Assembly: GCA_041568335.1 (NCBI GenBank)
Contig: JBFFZZ010000021.1
Location: 1 to 21,149 of the forward strand
DNA length: 21,149 bases
Source: WVWW01 sp041568335
GTDB taxonomy: Bacteria; Acidobacteriota; Polarisedimenticolia; Polarisedimenticolales; Polarisedimenticolaceae
Reading direction: 5' to 3'
Shown: positions 1 through 10,709 of the stretch, piece by piece
Position numbering within the stretch: position 1 is the stretch's first letter
Layout of the letters: each line of letters begins with the position of its first letter
Made by a program: the position numbers and the translations under genes
Notes under the pieces: generated by a model
What the model was told of the DNA's origin: nothing
Databases searched by the model: none
The model's input: only the letters and a program-made list of their open reading frames with translations

Positions 1-939
1 CGGGACGTCCCGCGACTGCTCGATCCATCCTCCGGCGTGATCTGGACGGCCAACAATCGCACGATGGACGGCGTCGAACGCGATCGCATCGGGGACGGCG
101 GCTACGCGCTCGGCGCCCGCGCGCGGCAGATCCGCGACGGCCTGCTGGCGCTCGAGTCCGCGACCGCGCAGGACATGCTCGACGTCCAGCTCGACGATCG
201 TGCGTTGTTCCTCGAACGTTGGAAGGACTTGCTGCTGGACTTGCTCCGCAAGCACACGGTGGTTCATACGGCGCCCGAGCTGGACGAGCTTCGACGTCAG
301 CTCGAATCCACCTGGACGGGTCGGGCGTCGATCGATTCGGTCGCCTATCGGATGGTCCGGGAATGGAGAGAGCGCGTCGCGACGCGCGTCTTCGAACCGT
401 TGACGGCCCCTTGCCGCGCCGCGGATCCCGAGTTCGACTACTTCTTCTTTCGACGAGTCGAGGGGCCGCTCTGGCGCATCCTCGACGAACGACCCGAGCA
501 TCTGCTCGATCCGAGCCATTCGAACTGGACCGAATTGCTGCTCGCCGCGGCGAACGACGTGACCCGTCGGTTCATGAAAGAACCTCTCGACACGCTGGAC
601 CGATTCACCTGGGGCGATCGCAACCGGTTCACGATGACCCATCCGATGAGCCGCTCGCTGCCGGGGTTCCTGCGGCGGCATTTCGACCTCCCGGTCGAAC
701 AGCTGCCCGGAGACAGCCGGATGCCGCGGGTCCAGGGTCCGGTCTTCGGCGCCTCGGAACGATCCGTCGTATCGCCGGGCCGGGAGGCCGACGGCCTGTT
801 TCACATGCCCGGGGGCCAGAGCGGTCACCCGTTCTCTCCGTTCTATGACGCCGGGCACCGTGCGTGGGCCGACGGCACGGCCGCACCGTTCCTGCCGGGC
901 GAGGCCCGCCATACGCTTGTCCTCCGCCCCACACGCTGA
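1..939 (+). CDS. Penicillin acylase-family amidohydrolase, C-terminal part (5' truncated)
   Basis: The frame is open from base 1 to the TGA at 937-939, so the gene begins before the window and about 312 residues are visible. They match the C-terminal part of the beta chain of Ntn-hydrolase penicillin/acyl-homoserine-lactone acylases. A 'SGVIWTANNR' stretch opposite bases 34-63 resembles the family's GxIxxANNR segment. Near the end there is a 'GASERSVV' segment followed by 'GGQSGHPFSPFYDAGHRAW', the family's closing GGQSGHPxSPxYxD...W signature. Family members are exported and self-cleaving, and they hydrolyse amide bonds of acylated substrates. The catalytic N-terminal serine of the beta chain lies outside the window and cannot be checked, and the substrate cannot be inferred. 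A GTG at 37 is internal to the frame and is not the true start. The downstream aldo/keto reductase has its own promoter overlapping this 3' end. Confidence 0.85.
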   Translation, partial: RDVPRLLDPSSGVIWTANNRTMDGVERDRIGDGGYALGARARQIRDGLLALESATAQDMLDVQLDDRALFLERWKDLLLDLLRKHTVVHTAPELDELRRQLESTWTGRASIDSVAYRMVREWRERVATRVFEPLTAPCRAADPEFDYFFFRRVEGPLWRILDERPEHLLDPSHSNWTELLLAAANDVTRRFMKEPLDTLDRFTWGDRNRFTMTHPMSRSLPGFLRRHFDLPVEQLPGDSRMPRVQGPVFGASERSVVSPGREADGLFHMPGGQSGHPFSPFYDAGHRAWADGTAAPFLPGEARHTLVLRPTR

Positions 940-946
940 CTAGAAT
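917..946 (+). promoter_or_regulatory. Sigma70-like promoter for the aldo/keto reductase
   Basis: TTGTCC at 917-922 (4 of 6 matches to TTGACA) is separated by 18 nt from TAGAAT at 941-946 (5 of 6 matches to TATAAT). The predicted transcription start is near 953, giving a short leader before the ATG at 976. The -35 lies in the last codons of the upstream acylase. The same TAGAAT hexamer occurs in the promoter proposed at 20270-20298. This is a sequence match only. Confidence 0.5.
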
Positions 947-975
947 CGGCGCTCATCCGGCGAGGAGCGGGTTTC

Positions 976-1965
976 ATGGAGTATCGGCGTCTGGGTCGTT
1001 CGGGCCTCAAGGTGAGTGCGCTGTCGTTCGGCAGCTGGGTCACGTTCTCGTTTCAGGTCGACGTCAAGGCGGCCGACAGGATCATGGGCGCGGCCTACGA
1101 CGCCGGGATCAACTTCTTCGACAATGCCGAGGTCTACGCGGCCGGCGAATCGGAACGGATCATGGGCGAAGTGCTCGCGCGATCCGCTTGGGGCCGCGAC
1201 ACCTACACGGTTTCCAGCAAGGTCTACTGGGGCGGCGACCTACCGACACAACGCGGGCTGCACCGCAAGCACATCCACGATGCCTGTCACGCCGCCCTAC
1301 GCCGGCTGCAGGTGGACTACCTCGACCTGTTCTTCTGCCACCGGCCGGATCTCGAGACCCCGATCGAGGAAACGGTGCGCGCGATGGACCTCCTGATCCG
1401 CCAGGGCAAGGTACTTTACTGGGGCACGTCGGAATGGAGCGCGCAGCAGATCCAGGAGGCCTACGGGATTGCGCGACAGTACGACCTGACGCCGCCGACG
1501 ATGGAGCAGCCGCAGTACAACATGCTCCACCGCGACCGCTTCGAGCGGGAGTATCACCGGCTGTACGAGGAAATCGGTCTGGGGACGACGATCTGGTCCC
1601 CGCTGGCGTCGGGGATCCTGACCAACAAGTACGCCGACGGCATCCCCGACGGCTCGCGGATGGCGCTGCCCGCCTACGACTGGTTGCGCGAACGGATGGA
1701 GTCCCCCGAGGGTCGCAAGCAGATCACGATGGCCACCGCGCTCAAGCCGGTCGCGGACGATCTCGGCTGCAGCATGGCGCAGATGGCCATCGCCTGGTGC
1801 CTGAAGAACCCGCATGTCTCGACCGTGATCCTCGGCGCCAGCCGTGTCGAGCAGCTCACCGAGAACCTCGCCGCACTCGACGTGGTGGAGAAACTGAACG
1901 ACGAAACGATGCAGAGGATCGAGACGATCCTCGACAACAAACCCGAGCTCCCGCAGCAGTTCTAG
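976..1965 (+). CDS. Aldo/keto reductase, Kv-beta-like (AKR6-type)
   Basis: A 329-residue NAD(P)H-dependent aldo/keto reductase with the usual TIM-barrel length. The catalytic tetrad is complete: Asp49 and Tyr54 (FFDNAEVYAAGESE), Lys82 (SSKVYWGG) and His122 (CHRPD). The cofactor-binding elements are WSPLASGILTNKY at residues 208-219 and the C-terminal GASRVEQLTENL at 287-298. That C-terminal pattern, with the N-terminal 'YRRLGRSGLKVSALSFG', is typical of the voltage-gated potassium channel beta-subunit-like group. Such enzymes reduce aldehydes and ketones in the cytoplasm; the substrate here is unknown. The ATG follows GAGGAG at about 962-967, and a promoter sits at 917-946. The next gene begins 34 nt after the stop and may be co-transcribed. 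Confidence 0.95.
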   Translation: MEYRRLGRSGLKVSALSFGSWVTFSFQVDVKAADRIMGAAYDAGINFFDNAEVYAAGESERIMGEVLARSAWGRDTYTVSSKVYWGGDLPTQRGLHRKHIHDACHAALRRLQVDYLDLFFCHRPDLETPIEETVRAMDLLIRQGKVLYWGTSEWSAQQIQEAYGIARQYDLTPPTMEQPQYNMLHRDRFEREYHRLYEEIGLGTTIWSPLASGILTNKYADGIPDGSRMALPAYDWLRERMESPEGRKQITMATALKPVADDLGCSMAQMAIAWCLKNPHVSTVILGASRVEQLTENLAALDVVEKLNDETMQRIETILDNKPELPQQF

Positions 1966-1999
1966 CGGTGAGCCGGTCCGAAGACGATTAGGAGACGCG

Positions 2000-5247
<3,248 letters not shown>

Positions 5248-5251
<4 letters not shown>

Positions 5252-6006
5252 CGGTCGACGAGGGGAACGGTCTCGCGCACCTCGATGCGCAGCCGCTTCC
5301 CTTCTTGCGTGCTCAGGCTCGACGCGACGAGGTGATGCGGGCCGACGTCGTGGAGATCGAACTGCCACTCGTAAGCGTCGGAATCCTCGACCGTGGCGCG
5401 AATCCCCTCCTCGGTTCGATGAAACACGTACCGCGACAACCCGGACGCGATCCGGCTGCCCCGCGCCTTGATGAGCGATTCCTTCAGCGTCCAGTACTCG
5501 AGGAAACGGCGCCGGGCCTCCGGTTCGGCCAGCGAGCGAATCTCCTCGACCTCACTCGGCGCGAAGTAGCGCTCGGCGATCTGAAGGAAGGCGACGCGGC
5601 GCGCCGTGTTCTCCACGTCCACGCCGACATCCCGGTCGCGGGCGACGAGACACGCAACGAGCCCGCGCGTGTGGGACAGGTTGAAACGCGGCGTGTCGTC
5701 GCGCAACGGTCCGGCGACCTCCGGCCTTCCAAACGGGCCTGACTCGAACCGCCATGTCTCGGGCGCCACTCCCGTGTAGTGCGACAGCACGGTCCGGACC
5801 AGGACGCGCGTGACCAGGTACTCGAGCCGGCCGGTCTCGGAACGGACACGAAGCCTGCGCGCGTGTTCTTCCGGCGCGAGTAGACGTTCGTAACGTGCGA
5901 CGAGCGGTCGCTGTAGAGCGGCGGCGGGACGCACGACCCAGAGGTGTGCCTGATCCGCCTGCAGGTCGTCAGCCCGCGGCACAGCGATTCGGACCGGCCT
6001 CGACAT
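5248..6006 (-). CDS. 4'-phosphopantetheinyl transferase, Sfp type
   Basis: A 252-residue Sfp-type transferase, which moves the 4'-phosphopantetheine arm of CoA onto a serine of acyl- or peptidyl-carrier proteins. The N-terminal segment 'AHLWVVRP' at 20-27 begins the fold. 'FNLSHTRG' is at 108-115. 'DVGVDVE' gives the magnesium ligands Asp130 and Glu132. 'WTLKESLIKARG' at 172-183 supplies the catalytic/CoA-binding Trp172, Lys175, Glu176 and Lys180. The length is normal for the Sfp class and longer than AcpS. The ATG at 6006 overlaps the end of the upstream rhodanese/dioxygenase gene by 38 nt and has no clear Shine-Dalgarno. An in-frame GTG at 5982 is an alternative. No polyketide or nonribosomal peptide synthase is visible, so the target is unknown; it may serve fatty acid or lysine metabolism. 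Confidence 0.92.
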
Positions 6007-7081
6007 CGAGCGGGTCGATCGGGCCGAGGTCCTGCTTGCCCTCGTTGACGGCGATGATCGCGTGGTGGTTCGGCGGCTTCGGTTGCAAACTGTCGAGGAT
6101 CCGATCGACGAAGGGTTGCTCCTCGAGCGAGAGAAGCTCGAGCTCCCTGCGCGCCGTGGCGATCGACCCGCCGATGGGCTTCCGGTCGAATCCGATCGGA
6201 TCGGACGTGTGCGCCGGGAAGAACGGCACATCGTCGAAGCGCTCGAACAGCCGTCGGTGCAGGCTGGCGAACAGCGCGTGGGCTCCGGCGTCGGCGCCCT
6301 CGTCCCCTTTCTCGAGATCGGGCCGGCCGACCGCAGAGGCGAACAGGGTATCGCCGGTCAGTAACACGCGGCCATCGACGAGGTAACAGGTGGACTCGCC
6401 GGTGTGCCCCGGCGTCGCGATCGCCTCGACGCGCAATCCACCGAGGATCAAGTCGGCCCCATCGGTCACCGGTTCGTGCTCGTAAGTCACCCGGTCGTTG
6501 CGCGGCAACAGCAGGCTTGCACCCGTCAACCGGGCCAGCTCGCGCGCTCGGGACAGGTGATCGGCGTGGACGTGAGTTTCCAGGACCTGGGTGATCGTCA
6601 GCTCGCGGTCGCGGGCGAGCGTCAGGTAGGCGTCGACATCGACACAGGGATCGACGACACACGCTTGCCCCTCGGACCCGAACAGGTAGGACAGGCAACC
6701 CTTCCCGTTGCGGCGGATCTGCAGGAACACGGTGCCGCCGTCGAACGGCACCTCGGCGACACTCCAGACAGCGCCCCAGCCACGGATTCCCCCGTGGAGG
6801 CTGATCGCCTCGTAACCCATCGTCTCGAGCACGCTTGCCGCGCGGCTCGACATGATCCCGGCGCGACAGACGGTAACGATCGGCCGGTCCTTGGGAAGCG
6901 ACCCGGCCTGCCGGACGAGCGCATCGGTACGGCCCTGGCCGAGCGCCGCGTAGACGGGAATGTTGCGGCTGCCGAAGATGTGCCAGGCGTCGAACTCCGG
7001 GGCCTCCCGGATGTCGACCACCTCCAGCTCGTCTCCCGCTTCGAGGCGCTCGCGCAACATCGTGGCGTCGATTTCCTTCAT
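5969..7081 (-). CDS. Rhodanese / persulfide dioxygenase-like metallo-beta-lactamase fusion
   Basis: A 370-residue cytoplasmic protein with two domains. The N-terminal rhodanese (about 1-105) has the active-site loop Cys72-RAGIMS-Ser79, 'VVDIREAPEFDAWHIFGSRNIP' upstream of it and the closing 'LHGGIRGW'. The C-terminal metallo-beta-lactamase domain (about 115-340) has HVHADH at 170-175, His226 (TPGHTGES), Asp244 (LTGDTLF) and His291 (FPAHTSDP). By comparison with ETHE1-type persulfide dioxygenases, His170, His226 and Asp244 would bind one iron; 'GRPDL' at 252-256 also fits that group. The expected chemistry is oxidation of glutathione or other persulfides to sulfite, with the rhodanese moving sulfane sulfur. 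The domain order (rhodanese first) is the reverse of the better-known PRF fusions. The start is the ATG at 7081, after GAGGGA. A hairpin covers that site. Downstream it overlaps the PPTase gene. Confidence 0.9.
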   Translation of the reverse strand: MKEIDATMLRERLEAGDELEVVDIREAPEFDAWHIFGSRNIPVYAALGQGRTDALVRQAGSLPKDRPIVTVCRAGIMSSRAASVLETMGYEAISLHGGIRGWGAVWSVAEVPFDGGTVFLQIRRNGKGCLSYLFGSEGQACVVDPCVDVDAYLTLARDRELTITQVLETHVHADHLSRARELARLTGASLLLPRNDRVTYEHEPVTDGADLILGGLRVEAIATPGHTGESTCYLVDGRVLLTGDTLFASAVGRPDLEKGDEGADAGAHALFASLHRRLFERFDDVPFFPAHTSDPIGFDRKPIGGSIATARRELELLSLEEQPFVDRILDSLQPKPPNHHAIIAVNEGKQDLGPIDPLDVEAGPNRCAAG

Positions 7082-7082
7082 C

Positions 7083-7122
7083 GGTCCCTCATCCGGTCCG
7101 CGAGAGCGCGGAGCCGGGGACC
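7083..7122 (-). promoter_or_regulatory. Hairpin masking the ribosome-binding site of the rhodanese/dioxygenase gene
   Basis: Read as minus-strand RNA, GGUCC (7122-7118) pairs with GGACC (7087-7083), CCGG (7117-7114) with CCGG (7096-7093), U7112 with A7097, and CCGCG (7111-7107) with CGCGG (7102-7098). The loop is CUCU, and the bulges are C7113 and the five bases 7092-7088. This gives 15 base pairs. Half of the GAGGGA Shine-Dalgarno (7090-7085) lies in the paired 3' arm, one base before the AUG at 7081-7079. The pairing is seen in the sequence; the regulatory role is inferred. Confidence 0.45.
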
Positions 7123-7146
7123 AGTTTAGCAGTGGACGGGCGCGGA

Positions 7147-7611
7147 CTACCGGCGGCAGCGGTCCAGGAAGGGATCCACATCCCAGATACGCGCGTACGC
7201 CTCGCGATCCCCGTGGGTGGGCATCTGGACGTCGTCGAAGAGCCCCGCACGGCGCAAAGCGACCAGCTCGTCGTAGAACGAGACCATTCGCGCGTAACGG
7301 ACATCCGGCTCGACGACGAGAACTACGGGACGGCCGGGATCGCGGGACAAGATCGACCGGAGGCGACCCGCAACCTCGCCGGCCTCGACCGGCGAACAAT
7401 CCAGCTGTGCGTGGTCGGCGAATACGTGCAACTGAACGATGTCCTGACCGTCAGCACCGGGCTCCTGCTGCATGGACTGGTTGACTTCCAGTCCTTTCGT
7501 TGCGGCGAAGGTCGCGGTGATCATGAAGAAGATCACCAACAGGAACGCGACGTCCGGCATCGATGCAGTCGGCACCTCGGCGCTGGGAGAGGCTTTGCGG
7601 CGAAGTTGGAT
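7147..7611 (-). CDS. ExbD/TolR-family biopolymer transport protein (possible ATC start)
   Basis: An ExbD/TolR-like inner-membrane protein: short basic N-terminus (QLRRKASPSAEVPTASM), one membrane helix 'VAFLLVIFFMITATF' (about 21-35) preceded by the conserved proton-pathway Asp20, then a periplasmic domain. Numbering assumes a start at the ATC at 7611, giving 154 residues, typical for the family. That ATC is the only codon with a strong, well-spaced Shine-Dalgarno (GGAGG at 7622-7618, 6-nt spacer). Standard in-frame alternatives are GTG at 7695 (182 residues, no visible Shine-Dalgarno, non-family-like extra residues) and GTG at 7575. ExbD works with ExbB to couple the proton gradient to TonB or motility-type machines, but no ExbB lies in the window. 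It sits between the membrane iron-sulfur/TPR gene and the rhodanese/dioxygenase gene, all on one strand. The family call is firm; the start is not. Confidence 0.85.
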   Translation of the reverse strand: MQLRRKASPSAEVPTASMPDVAFLLVIFFMITATFAATKGLEVNQSMQQEPGADGQDIVQLHVFADHAQLDCSPVEAGEVAGRLRSILSRDPGRPVVLVVEPDVRYARMVSFYDELVALRRAGLFDDVQMPTHGDREAYARIWDVDPFLDRCRR

Positions 7612-7617
7612 GGGACA

Positions 7618-7622
7618 CCTCC
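7618..7622 (-). promoter_or_regulatory. Strong Shine-Dalgarno deciding the ExbD start
   Basis: GGAGG read on the minus strand, followed by a 6-nt spacer and then ATC CAA CTT in the ExbD frame. No ATG, GTG or TTG in the ExbD frame lies at a suitable distance from it. It is the main reason to consider a non-canonical start at 7611. Confidence 0.5.
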
Positions 7623-7724
7623 GGTGGATCGGCCCATTGTCTCGTGACGTGTGTGGGCTCGATCCCTCGCGTACGCGAAGACGCTGCGGGCGCACCGCGT
7701 GCGCGTGCGACTCGGATACCGCAG

Positions 7725-9632
7725 CTAGTCCCGTTGCCGTTTCGCATCCTCGATCAGCCGGGGCAGATGTTCGCGCGACTCGGCGCTGTCGGGGGCGAGC
7801 GCGATCGCCGTCTCGAAGTGTTGGATGGCTTCGTCAAAGCGTCCCACCGCCCGAAGCGACAGTCCCAGCTCGATCCAGGCATCGGGATCGGTCGGTGCAA
7901 ACCCGGTGGCCGCGATCAGGTGCGGGATCGCTTCTTCGTGACGCCCCGACCGGCGTAGCAGACCGCCCAGGTTGTAACGCAGCTCGAGCACGTCGACCCC
8001 GTCGTCGAGCGTCTCGCGGTAGGCGGCGATGGCGTCGTTCGTACGACCGGCCCGGGCCAGCAGCAGAGCGAAGCTCAACCGCTCGGCAGGCTGCACCTCG
8101 CCATGCGAGACGCGGTCGCGCTGGAGGTCGATCGCCTCGTCGATCCGGCCTCGCGCGAGAAACACCTGGAACAATTCGGCGCGGAGGCCGGAGGCGTCCG
8201 GATGATCCTCGAGCACGTTGCGGATCCGCCCGACCGCGGCGTCCGCTTCATCGCGCAACAGATGGCCCCAGGCGAGGCCGAGCTCGATCTCGCGGACGCG
8301 AACCAGTCCCCAACGCGCCGCGCTGCGGAAATGGCCGAAGCTGTGCTCGACCGCCGCGTGGTGCTCCTCGGGGTACCAGCGGTTACGGAACTCCCCGCTC
8401 AACACGTCGGCGCGCGTCGCCTGGGTTCGCTCGAGGAAGTGTCTTCCCGCTATCCGATGCGCTTGAACGAAGGCGCTGTGGACGGCAAACGCGAGCCACA
8501 GGACCGAGACCGCCAGCAGCACCTTCCCCGACAGACCGAGACGGCCCCCCAGTTTCAGGTCGAGATGCTGCAAACGCACCGTGTCGCGGCGCAGGAGATG
8601 GACGGCCTTCAGGGCCACGAACGCCGTGATCCCTGCGAGACCGAGCGTCATCAACAACGGTGGTCCGTCGTACAACCCTCGAAATGCGAAAACGGCGAAT
8701 ACGAACACGCCGAGCAGCGACCACTCCTCGATGCGGGAGAGGTCGTAGCGCACGGCACGCTTGACGTGTTTCTTCTTAGTAAACCAGGACGGCTTCGCCC
8801 AGCCGAAGCTCAACGCGCTGTTCGGACAGACGGAGACGCAATCCATGCACTTCATGCAACCGGGGTCGACCACCTTGCCGAACAGACGCACCTCTTCGTG
8901 CACCAGCACGTTCGACGTGCAGGTCGCCGTGCAATGCCCGCACTGTTCACAACGATCGTCGACCACGATGCTCCCGGGGGACAGCTGATCGAGGACGCCG
9001 AAGAAACCGCCGTAGGGACAGCCATACGTGCAAAACCCCTTGGCGCCGAGGAAGTAGACCGCGGCGAACCCGCACGTGACGAACGTCAGGATCGCGAAGA
9101 CGGGCCCCGGGAAAGTGTCCCAGAACCCCGTGGTGACGAAGTGGTTCGAAAAGCCGGGGAACGCCGCGACCGGGCCGAGCCATCGTGCCGCCTCGGGCCA
9201 CGTTGGGGCGAGAAGCGGAATCAACGCCACGCGCTTGAACGTCGGCCAGACGAACATGTAGAGCGCGACGAGCAACGGGATCCACAGCAACAGGCGTGAA
9301 CGAAACGGCCGTGGACGGATGCCGGCCCTCTTCATCAGCCAGCCGCAGAGATCCTGAAGCGCGACGATGTGGCAACCCCAGCCGCAGAAGAACCTCCCGA
9401 AGACGAGCGTCGCGAGGAGCGCCACGGCGAAGAACACGAAGCCCGCGTTGACGTAGCCGAGCTCCAGCGTGTACATCGACTCGGACGGCTCGACCGGCGA
9501 CACGGTGCGACCGGCCAACGCGAAGTGCGTGATGTGCGCGGCGATCGCCAGATGCACGCCGATCAGCACGGCGGCGCGCCACTTGGAGCGATGCGACGGG
9601 CGGATCGCGCTCAGCGAGCCCTGACCGGCCAC
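7725..9632 (-). CDS. NapH/CcoG-like membrane 4Fe-4S protein with C-terminal TPR domain
   Basis: A 635-residue polytopic membrane iron-sulfur protein. Hydrophobic helices lie at about 19-40, 60-79, 112-128, 177-196, 305-320, 325-345 and 368-388. 'FFCGWGC' (Cys83, Cys87) and 'CTYGCP' (Cys201, Cys205) are the paired CxxxC motifs of the NapH/NosR/CcoG group. Two complete 4Fe-4S motifs follow: Cys228/231/234/238 and Cys259/262/265/269. Residues from about 440 to 620 form roughly five TPR-like helix pairs (for example 'AIAAYRETLDDG' and 'AIQHFETAIALAPD'). Family members pass electrons from the quinone pool or insert metals during oxidase and reductase assembly. Which applies here is unknown, and a TPR tail suggests docking of a partner. 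The start is uncertain: GTG at 9632 is used, while CTG at 9686, just after GAGGGGG, would give 653 residues. It is divergent from thrB and leads the minus-strand cluster. Confidence 0.88.
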   Translation of the reverse strand: MAGQGSLSAIRPSHRSKWRAAVLIGVHLAIAAHITHFALAGRTVSPVEPSESMYTLELGYVNAGFVFFAVALLATLVFGRFFCGWGCHIVALQDLCGWLMKRAGIRPRPFRSRLLLWIPLLVALYMFVWPTFKRVALIPLLAPTWPEAARWLGPVAAFPGFSNHFVTTGFWDTFPGPVFAILTFVTCGFAAVYFLGAKGFCTYGCPYGGFFGVLDQLSPGSIVVDDRCEQCGHCTATCTSNVLVHEEVRLFGKVVDPGCMKCMDCVSVCPNSALSFGWAKPSWFTKKKHVKRAVRYDLSRIEEWSLLGVFVFAVFAFRGLYDGPPLLMTLGLAGITAFVALKAVHLLRRDTVRLQHLDLKLGGRLGLSGKVLLAVSVLWLAFAVHSAFVQAHRIAGRHFLERTQATRADVLSGEFRNRWYPEEHHAAVEHSFGHFRSAARWGLVRVREIELGLAWGHLLRDEADAAVGRIRNVLEDHPDASGLRAELFQVFLARGRIDEAIDLQRDRVSHGEVQPAERLSFALLLARAGRTNDAIAAYRETLDDGVDVLELRYNLGGLLRRSGRHEEAIPHLIAATGFAPTDPDAWIELGLSLRAVGRFDEAIQHFETAIALAPDSAESREHLPRLIEDAKRQRD

Positions 9633-9716
9633 CGGAAGCGCCGGGTCGCCGAAATCGATGCCGCTCGTCTTGTTCCTTGCCGGCAGTTCCGCCCCCTCAC
9701 GATAGGACCGAAATCC

Positions 9717-9724
9717 TTTATATA
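9717..9724. promoter_or_regulatory. AT-rich near-palindrome between divergent genes (candidate -10 region)
   Basis: TTTATATA is a conspicuous AT island in GC-rich sequence, between the divergent iron-sulfur/TPR gene and thrB. Read on the minus strand it contains TATAAA, and on the plus strand TATATA, so either could be a -10 element. No convincing -35 was found at 16-18 nt on either side. The call is weak. Confidence 0.3.
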
Positions 9725-9734
9725 CGAGATCGCA

Positions 9735-10709
9735 ATGGCGAGCTCCACTGCGGCACGGCCGCCCCGTTCCGACTATCATCCGGTAGTGGACGAACGGAAG
9801 GTTTTCGCGCCGGCCACCGTGGCCAATCTCGGTCCCGGCTTCGACGTGCTGGGCCTGGCGCTCGAACGGCCGGGCGACACGGTCGTCGTGCGTCGCGCCG
9901 ACAAACCCGGTGTCCGCATCGCCAAGATCGAGGGCGATGGCGGCGTGCTGCCCCTGGAGGCCACGAAGAACACCGCGAGCATCGCCGCCGCGGAGGTCCT
10001 GCGCCGTACGGAAACGGAGGCGGGCGTCGAGCTGGACGTGATCAAAGGCATGCCGCTCGGCTCCGGTCTGGGCAGCTCCGCCGCAAGCGCGGCGGCCGCG
10101 GCGGTCGGCGTCAATGCGCTGCTGGGCGATCCGCTGGAACCGCTGGAGCTCGTCGCTTGCTGTGTCGAGGCGGAGACTGCGGTTTCGGGGCGCCACGCCG
10201 ACAACGTCGCCCCCTCGGTCCTCGGCGGACTGGTGCTGGTTCGCACGGTCGATCCGTTGGACGTCCGGCGCCTTCCCGTACCCGACGACCTGTTCGTCGT
10301 CGTCGCCACACCGGTCTTCGAGCTTTCGACACGGCGCGCGCGCGAGGTGTTGCCGGGCACGGTGCCGATCGGCACGCTGGTGAAGAACAGCGCGAACCTG
10401 GCGGCGCTGATCCACGCGCTGCACAGCAACGATCTCGAGCTACTGGGGCGCGCGCTGGTCGACGAGGTCGTCACACCGGCACGGAGCCCGCTGATCCCCG
10501 GCTGCGATCGAGTCCTCGAGGCAGCCAGAAAGGCCGGTGCGTTGGCCAGCTCGATCAGCGGTGCGGGGCCGTCGGTGTTCGCGATGTGCGCCTCGAACGA
10601 GCGGACCGAAACCGTCGCGGCAGCGATGATCGCGGCCTTCTCCGACGCCGGTTTGAAGGCCTCGACCGTGACGTCACCCGCGGACAGCCCCGGAGCACGA
10701 ATCGTATGA
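9735..10709 (+). CDS. thrB: Homoserine kinase
   Basis: A GHMP-superfamily kinase that phosphorylates L-homoserine to O-phospho-L-homoserine, the step before threonine synthase. Motifs, numbered from the ATG at 9735 (324 residues): 'FAPATVANLGPGFDVLGLAL' at 24-43, the ATP loop 'PLGSGLGSSAASAAAAA' from 107, 'GRHADNVAPSVLGG' at 152-165 and the C-terminal 'SSISGAGPSVFAM' near 273. An alternative GTG at 9786 would give 307 residues, closer to the usual 305-310. It has TATCAT 6 nt upstream, which would suit a leaderless transcript. Neither start has a clear Shine-Dalgarno. The stop overlaps the thrC start as ATGA (10706-10709), implying translational coupling. thrC downstream makes the assignment secure. 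Confidence 0.95.
   Translation: MASSTAARPPRSDYHPVVDERKVFAPATVANLGPGFDVLGLALERPGDTVVVRRADKPGVRIAKIEGDGGVLPLEATKNTASIAAAEVLRRTETEAGVELDVIKGMPLGSGLGSSAASAAAAAVGVNALLGDPLEPLELVACCVEAETAVSGRHADNVAPSVLGGLVLVRTVDPLDVRRLPVPDDLFVVVATPVFELSTRRAREVLPGTVPIGTLVKNSANLAALIHALHSNDLELLGRALVDEVVTPARSPLIPGCDRVLEAARKAGALASSISGAGPSVFAMCASNERTETVAAAMIAAFSDAGLKASTVTSPADSPGARIV

Noticed and set aside
6007..6231. N-terminal extension of the PPTase frame
   Set aside because: Ser/Arg-rich shadow of the rhodanese/dioxygenase gene; the PPTase fold begins after the ATG at 6006.
7082..7399. N-terminal extension of the rhodanese/dioxygenase frame
   Set aside because: The extra 106 codons overlap ExbD, are Arg/Pro-rich and lack motifs; the ATG at 7081 has a good Shine-Dalgarno and starts exactly at the rhodanese fold.
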